In this document: positions 56,547-64,000 of the stretch, piece after piece | How the letters are laid out: each line of letters begins with the position of its first letter | Position numbering within the stretch: position 1 is the stretch's first letter | DNA from: Trissonchulus latispiculum | Taxonomy: Eukaryota > Nematoda > Enoplea > Enoplida > Ironidae | Direction: 5' to 3' | DNA: 64,000 nucleotides | Assembly (NCBI GenBank): GCA_030248195.1 | Contig: JASAND010012663.1 | Coordinates: 1-64,000 of the forward strand | Notes under the pieces: generated by a model | Databases searched by the model: none | What the model was told of the DNA's origin: nothing | What the model saw: the letters and a program-made list of their open reading frames with translations, nothing else | Position numbers and translations under genes: made by a program

Positions 56547-57522
56547 GCTGTGCAGCAACTGTCTGTCAAAATTTGACAAAAACCACCCTGAACGGAGACA
56601 TCGAATTTCTGAAGCGGGATTGCGCGAAGGGTGTTAGAATGCTAAAAGAATTTATTTTAGAAAGTTTCATCAAATTTCATCTTGATTTGAACCGTCAATC
56701 AACAATATGTGCCCAAAAGGAATCACCGCCTTGAAAGCTTTGTCCAATATAATTACACGTTATAATGACGTGATGTGTCTGATTGATAGAGTGATAGAGT
56801 AGATATGCACATAGATCAGAGATGAAACCGGGTCACCGGGTCAGTTCGGGTCACTATATGGACCGGGTCACCGGGTCACGAGCTCTGACCCGGTATTTTT
56901 GATAGGGGTAACTTTTTACTGTTATAGCATATTTTTCAGTTTTTACCAGTTTTTACCACCAACTGAAAACTTCAATAAGTACTCAAAAACTAGCAATAGA
57001 AATGTTAACTTAATCGTGTAGTTTTTTAAATGCTTGTCGCTGTAGTGTCCTCATAATATTTGTAATAATGACCTATCGAGCTTGGATCTAGGCTTGAAAT
57101 TACAATGATTGCGTTGAATCTTAACTAGAAAAGGAAAATTATTACATGGGAGTCTGAAATTTTTATTTTAAAACATAAAATCCTCCATGCTCCATCTACT
57201 GTAAGTGCTTTTTCGCCGCTGCTATCATTTTTGGAAGGAGGGGGTCAGACTGTGTGTTTCAAATGTCGGTGAGAAGGAAAATCTCGGCAAAACACGGTTT
57301 ACAGATTCTGAGTTTTGCTTTGCATTTTTCTAATTGTTGTGGCTTACTACCTTAAGGAACTAATGGAGTTGTGAGTTGTTTTTATTTATAGAACAAGAAT
57401 AAAAATGCTCCGGTGGAGCATAAAAGATGCAATATGGGTGACATTAGGTTGTAAATGGACAGAGGACTAGGTTAAAAGCGCACTAATATGGACCAGCTTC
57501 GCTGAACAACCCATATTCAGGG

Positions 57523-58404
57523 CTGTGACCGGGCCGTGAAGCGGGCCCGGGCCGGCCCCGATTTTATAGAGGGCGGCCCGGCCCGGGCCGTCTACCCTGC
57601 AAAGCCCGGCCCGCTTCAAGGCCCGCGGGGCCTGCCGGGGCCTTCGGGGCCGTCGATTTCTTACGCTGCGATTCATTTATGTGCGTGTAATGTTACGTTG
57701 GTATGTCATATATGCATATTAATACACAATGAATATGTGGGCATTTAGGTTTCAACACAATGTTCGTGTTTACTTCCTTAGACATTGCGTCCAAAAGCTA
57801 GAGACTTGAATACAAAGCTCAATTGGGCGTTGTATCGTTTTCTCACCCTGTTGAGACATCAGCAGCCAGCCTTGTAATATATAACAGAAGCAAAACTTGC
57901 AGAATGTCCTCAATGCTTACTACAGTTATCTTGTAGTCAAGCAGTTTCAAAGCTTCCTGATTTCAGCGACCGTTGTTGTGAGACTTGGGATAACTTGCTA
58001 AGTTGGTTCCGGGATAATTTGCGAAGTTTGGGTACTTCCCGGTTGTTTATTTGTTTTTACTTCACCTGTATGCGTTTCTTAATTTTTGGTAATTGCTGCG
58101 AAATGCATGGGTAAGATAGGATTCTGACAGTGTGTAGATTAGTCTCTATGCATGCCTGTTTCTACGGTTTTAGAAAAGCCGCTCAAAATCGAGGAATTTC
58201 AATACATATATACCCGGTTAGCGACATCACAGCTCGGCCCCCTAACAGGCCCGGGTAGGCGGGTTCAGGCCATGTAGCACTGTAGTGGGCCTCGAACCCG
58301 GACCCGGCGTGGAACCTTGAAACGAGCTCCGGGCCCGGGCCGGGCCGTGAAGCGGGCCGCGGGCCCGGGCCAAGCCCGGCCCGGCACGCTAGATCGGCCC
58401 TGCT
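57523..58404. mobile_element. GC-rich hAT-like insertion in the E5 head
   Basis: Begins CAGGGCTGTGACC and ends GATCGGCCCTG, with iterated GGGCCGGG motifs inside each end. Compared with E4, about 30 bp of target appears deleted, so no clean TSD. Part of the interior (57660-58180) is unrelated to E4. Confidence 0.6.
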
Positions 58405-58997
58405 TGTTGTTGCTATCGGCAGTTCTTCAGGAAATTGTACGATTTGCCAGCATGACCCTTGCAAGTATATGTATATAGTCGTGTTCCTTATTAAACAACT
58501 TAATAATACACGTATTTCATAATATATATAATATATAATAGTAATATATAATATAATGTCAACTGCCTTTCGCATCAACTTAATACGAGATTCTGCGCTG
58601 ACAGTGCAGAAAAAACACCTTGAACACCTTTCTACCAGAACTGCATTGTTTATTTGGAATAAGCTTTAATATTTCAAAATCGTCCCGCTTGCTTTGAAAG
58701 CTGAAGAATGCAGATCTTACTCGTATGTCATGTGGAGTGGAGCATGAGTGACCGCGAATACGGGTTGGTCAGCGAAGCTGGTCTATATTAGTGCGCTTTT
58801 AACCTAGTCCTCCCGGCATTTACAACCTGCCCCTCCCATATTAATGTTTTAAAACCTAGTCCTCTGTCCATTTACAACCTAATGTCACCCATATTGCATT
58901 TTTCATGCTCCACCGGAGCATTTTTATTCTTGTCCTATTTCTTTTTTAAGATTCTCAGCAAAAAGCAAAAACGTTAAAGCGGTGTGAAAGAAACTTT

Positions 58998-59539
58998 GGA
59001 CCAATTTAACTTTATCCCCCCCCAGAACCCCAATTAAACTTTATCCCCCCCAGAATTAAAACCTGCCTAAAAGCACTAATTCAGTGTCACATTGTGTTTT
59101 ATTGTATTATTTATTGTATGGCTTCATATTGGAGCCTGATGAATTAAAAAAATTTTAACATTTTAAATTTTAGTTTGGTAAGGGGGGACCAAGGGGAAAC
59201 GAATAATTTTTTGAAAAAACATTTGCTGAAAACTTGCATACAGGGGTTTTCGGTGGCGCTGAGCACGAATCTGACATCCGTTTTTCAATTCAGCTTTTCG
59301 TTCGCTCAGTATAGGCTAAACTTGTAAGCTTAACATGTAAGCTTATATATACTGAGCTAACGAAACGAAATAACTTTATTCAAATTGTGTTCATCTTCTG
59401 ATGGAACAAATTCTAATGACTACTAAAAGGACGCCAAGTACACATTGTTTCCCTTTTACACAAATTTTGATTGCTGACCCCAATTTAACTTTATCCCCCC
59501 CAAACTAGTTGGGGGGGGGGGATAAAGTTAAAGAGATCC
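58998..59539. mobile_element. 8-bp-TSD element inserted in E5
   Basis: 542 bp, ends TTTAACTTTATCCCCCC, perfect 8-bp TSD GAAACTTT (58990-58997, 59540-59547). E4 shows the empty site. Its interior (59120-59350) is related to the GGTCTTTCCC palindromes. Confidence 0.87.
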
Positions 59540-59659
59540 GAAACTTTAAAAATTCCGCCAATCATTAATTGTCAACCGAAAGTACAGAACAAAGAAGCTT
59601 GAAAAGTTCCAAGTTCTTCCTTTTTCTCTATTTTGACAGAAAGCCAACATCCAGTACCC

Positions 59660-60040
59660 ATGGATGCAATAGTTTTAGTTGCTGTATATAGCATATAGCA
59701 CTTTACTGCAGCGCAACCAAATGCAAACTTTACTGTCGGTGAAGGAAACTCAAAACACTATTTGCAATACTCTTCCGTACTTGTATACTAAATTTCGGAC
59801 GATTGCAACTTACCTGTAGCTAGTTACAGGCCGTGCTGTACTTCAGCAGCACTCTACTGCAGAGCAATTAGGCGCAAACTTCACTGCCAAAAACGGAGAC
59901 TTGTATGGCATGATTTCCAATGCTATTAGTCTGCACCTGCCTACAGAATTTCAGACGATTGCAAGTTTTCTGTAGTTAGTTATAGGCCGTGCTGTACTTC
60001 TGCAGCACTCCACTGCAGCGCAATCACATAGTAATATCGT
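59660..60040 (+). repeat. Tandem array of E5
   Basis: About two and a half diverged units homologous to the E4 array (GGCCGTGCTGTACTTCAGCA repeated). Confidence 0.75.
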
Positions 60041-61822
60041 AATAAGTATACGAAACGTATCTATAATAGTTTGTCATGTCCTAAACTATCTGTATGCCGA
60101 ATTTCAAATACCAGTGACGAATGAATAACTTGTTATCGAAGGTGCTGTGTTTGGGGCAGCACATACAGCACGGTGGAAGCTAGAGAGTGCACCAACTAAC
60201 ATAGCTACAGTTCCCCCTTTCTACAGACATAATTTTCACCAAGTTTCATATGTTTAGCCGTTTACAGTAAGTCTACAGGCAGCGTGCTACGGTTGCTGCA
60301 TAATACTACAGCACGATAGCAGCACCGCACAGAGCTGCGACTATGCTCATCGTGTTCAGCGACCCCGATAACCTTTATATGCGTCCCACTATATGGCCCA
60401 AAACAGCATATTTAGGCCTATTTTTGACTATTTCCTGTAGAGTTTGGACTTAGAAATTTTCCGAAAATGGCTATTTGGCCGGACCAACTTTGGGCCGGCC
60501 GCCAGAACGATCCTGGCCAGATATCAAAAATCGCCCTCGTTAGGACATATAAACCCTTCCGTAGATCCTTATGCAACAAATCGCGTCTCTCTAGCGTCTT
60601 CCCTGAGTTCTGTAGCTTTGACAAAAAATTGGCCATTTTTGGCCATTTTAGCGCCAAGACCACTTTTGGCCGGCCGTACAGGTGGCTGGCCCGGCCGGGC
60701 AGCGAAAAAATATCAAAAAGGTTCACTTTCGGGGTATATACGTTCAGAAAAACCAAACTTCACCTGCTGAAAATGCCCAGATCGTTCTAACACTCCGACA
60801 GAAAATTGCATTTTTGCAAGCGTGACTTACACGGAAAAAAAACAAAAACAAACGGACCTAACTTTCCCGGAAGCGAAAATTTTCAAAGTTGGAAATCCTG
60901 ACCAAAACTTTTTTTGCGACTTGTAGTACTCGTCGTGTAGATTCCAACGATACCAAAATTGTCCAGTTTCGTTGAGTATTTAGCTGGCACGGAGCTCGAA
61001 CGGGTCTCCAAGGGCCGCACTGAGCCTTTTACACCCAGGGGAGCGCTGTCTGAATCCTAGCCATTAGCAAAAATGTTTTCAAAAACTTTTCCGCTGAGTG
61101 AAACCATTAACCATACAACTACAAAAATATTTTGCTAAAATAATGATAAAACAAAAAAGTGCTAATGTTAAGCTCATGATTAGAATTAGATGAAGTAAAG
61201 ACTTTGCCGAAGTACATATTTTGTTCGAATTTGTTTGATTCAAAAAGCTATGTAGTTTACTTCACATCACATTGAGTGCGATATCGTGCAAATCAGTTTT
61301 GATTTTTTCCGGTTACTTACAAGATTTACATTCCAATTTTACTACTTTAAGGAAATTTAAAAATTTGCCCGACTTCTTATTTTAGACACCAAAAATGTCA
61401 AAAAAGGTAAAAAACACGCACCGCACCCCAATTTTTAATTTTTCCAAGCTTAAACCCTAATTTTCAAAAATAGCGGGTCACCGGATCAGGGATTGACCGG
61501 TTCACCGGGTCAGCAAATAGTGACCAGGTTTCATCTCTGACATAGATATCTTGACACGAATGGTGTTCAGCGACCCTGAAAACTCCTATATACACTTTTA
61601 CTAAAGTTGAAGACAATTTTTGTATCCCCTTTCCCCCCCCAACTTCTGTTTTACCAACACTCAAAACTAGTATTGGGCCAAAATATCTACACCGTGCAGC
61701 ACTAAAACGAAAGGCCAAGGAGATTGATGCAGCAACCGGAAAAAGTTCGGGACCAAAACGCCACCTTGACGAAAACTTGACCATTTTTTGCAATAAAAAA
61801 TATAATAGTGATGTATTAATAC

Positions 61823-62200
61823 CAAGAGTACCTAATAGATAAAGGTTAGAAACTTTATGCTCTGTTATCAGATCATGGTAAACGATCTAATGATTCACGC
61901 TCCTCATAAAATTAGTAGTTAAAAAGCAGTTCTACTTACAAAAATTGATGATTTGGGACAAAAATTCTGGCCCTGGCTTAAAAAATTAACTTTTGGACCA
62001 GTAAAAATTTGGCAATCAGTGATCACTTTTTAATGTAGAGAAAGCCTGAAAAAGTGAAGTGAACTCCGAAAGTGCGACACCCAGAAAACCAAGCCGTACC
62101 CGTGTACCAATTTTGAGAGAAAGAATCCGTTTAGCTTGTCATAAAGCACGTACCGCAAACTGCTAACAATGGAACTCGTATTACAATGAATATATTCTTG
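61823..62200. mobile_element. CAAGAGTAC-family element F7
   Basis: Starts CAAGAGTACC and ends ATATTCTTG, with the perfect 7-bp TSD TTAATAC (61816-61822, 62201-62207). The arms are short and the interior is not palindromic. Confidence 0.7.
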
Positions 62201-62371
62201 TTAATACCAACAACCCAAAAGCATCCGTATGTACATATGTTACAATAACTAAGTTAAACGCAAGTTGAAAGCCTTCGAAAGGGCATCACCATGTCAGCTG
62301 TACGTATATACGTAAACAGACACAAAATAAATACGACAAACAACAATAGCTTCAGTCGAATTCAGATTGAG

Positions 62372-62917
62372 TCAAGTCTTCTTTTTATTTGAGCGTTTAC
62401 AGTTAAGTTTCTGGAAGAAGCCTCTCAAGGACAATCTGCGTTGCATAGTTCTTGAAAAATTTTCCGAATGACCACTACCACCATCTGTCATTGAGGTTGA
62501 TCTGTTTGTCGTCTGTGACACACTTAGACCGCCAGGACTATTCTGTGAGGACGAAACTGAAGGCTTCTGAGATGACGAAGTGATAGCAGCCGAGACGGAC
62601 TGCTGTTGAGCTTTGGATTGCGGCTCTATTGAGGTGGATGAGCGTAAAGCCGCCCGTTCACGGCACTGTTTAATATATAAGGCAGACGTTGAGGTGGCTC
62701 CGCGTCGATTGGCTCGAGGGGGTCTTTTATCAGGGACCCCTCCAGTAGAGACGCCCAAGGTGGGGACAGAACGCGTTGTCGTTCCTCCCCGCTCTCGAGC
62801 ATGGCTACTGTACGAAACACTGCCACTAAAAGACTGTGATGAGCGTCCCGACGAGCGATCCTTTACACCATAGAGATTATAGTCAGATTTTATGATAGGA
62901 GTCACAAAAGCACACAT
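62372..62917 (-). CDS. Carboxy-terminal exon of a Ser/Thr-rich protein, unrecognised
   Basis: An open frame of 181 codons ends at a stop at 62372. It starts MCAFVTPIIKSDYNLYG, then is very rich in Ser, Thr, Gln and Arg, and ends with a basic tail (QRRLSLRGFFQKL and KRSNKKKT). No domain is recognised. The frame is open upstream to an AG at about 62942-62943 (minus strand), so the ATG may be internal and this may be the last exon of a gene whose earlier exons lie beyond the window. Plus-strand frames over it are shadows. Low-complexity composition leaves some doubt that it is coding. Confidence 0.5.
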   Translation of the reverse strand: MCAFVTPIIKSDYNLYGVKDRSSGRSSQSFSGSVSYSSHARERGGTTTRSVPTLGVSTGGVPDKRPPRANRRGATSTSALYIKQCRERAALRSSTSIEPQSKAQQQSVSAAITSSSQKPSVSSSQNSPGGLSVSQTTNRSTSMTDGGSGHSENFSRTMQRRLSLRGFFQKLNCKRSNKKKT

Positions 62918-62928
62918 GCAATATTCAT

Positions 62929-63742
62929 AGAGGAAATACTAGTTCATACATCGAATACACGCGAAATCCACCAGTAGTAGGCTTAAGTACTAAAATTTGT
63001 AGCTCAATTCAATGTACTAAATAAGGAATTCTATATATTCTAGACAACGTGAGGCAGCAACTAGTCAAATTAGCTCTGATGGAATTAATAAACGCTGATC
63101 ACTACAAAATCTTTTTCTACGCTTCATTTCTACCTGGAACAAATATTGTATAAACGTGCAGAAAATGCTAACGTATATAAGTAAAATTACGTTTAAAAAT
63201 CAAGTAATGTAATTCGTGTAATGGTGACAACAAGCCCTGTGAAATAAGATACAAAGAATTGAAAAACGTACAAAACTGAACACTGTTGGGCATGTTTTAA
63301 ATTCAGAGGTTCAAATTCTGGGTATGGGGTTGGAGGGGTCACTCCTTTTATTTCAGGAGTCGATCACCAAATATATAATTCACAAAAATGCTAAGCCAAA
63401 CTTTGTAAGAATTAAGACTGCTCCATCTTCCCTTGCATTTCGATTTGATGGTTTACCAAGACATTCCCAAGAAATATATGTATGTACTTCCCTATCCCAG
63501 CAAAAATTGAAACTGTAGTCCCGTGAACCACCGCGTCCTCCAAAAACGGTGTTTCCTATGTTCGTTTAAATTTTACCACGCTTGCTGAATACGATAATAA
63601 AACACGATGTGTGCTTTCAACAATGCGAACAATAGCGCCGCAATTTAAAAATTAACAAAATTTTGATGGCCTAAAAAATTTGAGTCGTTGCGGACATTTG
63701 GCCGGAAGGTCGGTGACTAAAAAATCCCTGACGCTCCCACCA
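62929..63742. other. No exon recognised upstream of the Ser-rich exon
   Basis: Could be an intron of the gene ending at 62372. No convincing exon or mobile element was identified. Confidence 0.4.
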
Positions 63743-64000
63743 GGCCCGCACCCAGGATTTTGAAAAGGGGGGGGTCCAAGGTAAAACGCAACGGGGGGTC
63801 TGGAGGGCGGAGCCCCCCAGAAGCTGAAGAATTTTTGCATTTTTGCCCAAAAACAGTACATTGGACCTTTATTTCAAGGAAAAAGTGAATTATCGCGCCC
63901 AAGGCGCGAAAATTTTTTTAAAATAGCTGTTTTTGCCATAGAAATAGCAAAAATTTTCCATTTTGTACTCCCAAAAGGGGGGGTCTAGACCCCTTGAACC
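63743..64000. mobile_element. Partial element at the right edge
   Basis: CAGGCCCGCACCCAGG starts a segment with GGGGGTCTGGAGGGCGGAGC and a TCTAGACCCC G-run region that continues past the window. CAGTGGCGCACCCAG at 23896 is a related end. Confidence 0.45.

Larger units (their letters stand above)
57394..61040 (+). mobile_element. Composite element E5, tail hairpin lost
   Basis: Closest relative of E4, with matching head (57394-58932), tandem units and core. The terminal hairpin is missing: the sequence diverges after TTTTACACCC near 61035. It carries a GC-rich insertion in the head (57523-58404) and an 8-bp-TSD insertion at 58998-59539. The whole element lies inside the hAT-like element at 56817-61539. 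Confidence 0.78.
56817..61539. mobile_element. hAT-like element enclosing E5
   Basis: Ends CAGAGATGAAACC and GGTTTCATCTCTG, followed inward by iterated GGGTCACC motifs. Perfect 8-bp TSD ACATAGAT (56809-56816, 61540-61547). About 1.1 kb without E5. Confidence 0.88.

Noticed and set aside
62613..62873. 86-codon plus-strand frame
   Set aside because: Antisense shadow of the Ser-rich exon on the minus strand.

Overview
This is a stretch of an animal nuclear genome, most likely an invertebrate. The evidence is a spliced DnaJ subfamily A gene (DNAJA2-type) with GT-AG introns, CR1/L2-like LINE sequence, tRNA-type genes with A and B boxes, and a very dense set of DNA transposons with precise target-site duplications (TSDs). 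Nothing looks bacterial or viral. I cannot name the species from sequence alone.

Host genes are few. (1) A DNAJA2 orthologue runs on the minus strand from about 24.7 kb to 13.2 kb. Nine exons join in frame to 416 codons plus a stop, from the J-domain HPD motif through four CxxCxGxG-type zinc repeats to a CAHQ prenylation tail. The first exon, with the start codon, was not found. (2) An open reading frame of about 290 codons at 34.1-35.0 kb on the plus strand has an acidic/Ser-rich front and a basic tail, and I do not recognise it. (3) A Ser-rich carboxy-terminal exon lies at 62.4-62.9 kb on the minus strand. (4) There are two good tRNA-like genes (both AGT/Thr-like) and three degenerate ones.

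Most of the rest is mobile DNA, much of it nested. The 2-9 kb region holds fold-back elements and a family with CAAGAGTAC ends and 7-bp TSDs. The DNAJA2 introns (13-24.6 kb) hold more copies of these, a LINE 3' end and long palindromes. From 18.4 to 32.8 kb, and again at 57.4-61.0 kb, lies a composite family called E1-E5 here. Each copy has a palindromic head starting CAAGAA, then a tandem array with a period near 150 bp, then a core. Four of the five end in a GC-rich hairpin preceded by CATATTAT, and E5 has lost its hairpin. All five lie in the same orientation. The plan resembles Helentron-associated (HINE/DINE-like) elements, but the large palindromic head is unusual. The 39.9-45.1 kb region is a multi-level transposon nest. 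At 49.8-56.7 kb a TTAA-flanked element carries two later insertions, a minisatellite-filled 8-bp-TSD element and a nearly intact LINE; removing them gives 979 bp, against 982 bp for its uninterrupted relative at 45.8-46.8 kb. At 56.8-61.5 kb a hAT-like element contains E5, which itself contains another 8-bp-TSD insertion.

The most interesting signals are the E1-E5 family with its co-varying terminal hairpins, two fold-back elements whose spacers look like captured exons, a transposon whose TSD overlaps a DNAJA2 splice donor, and a motif of about 50 bp shared by otherwise different repeat families.
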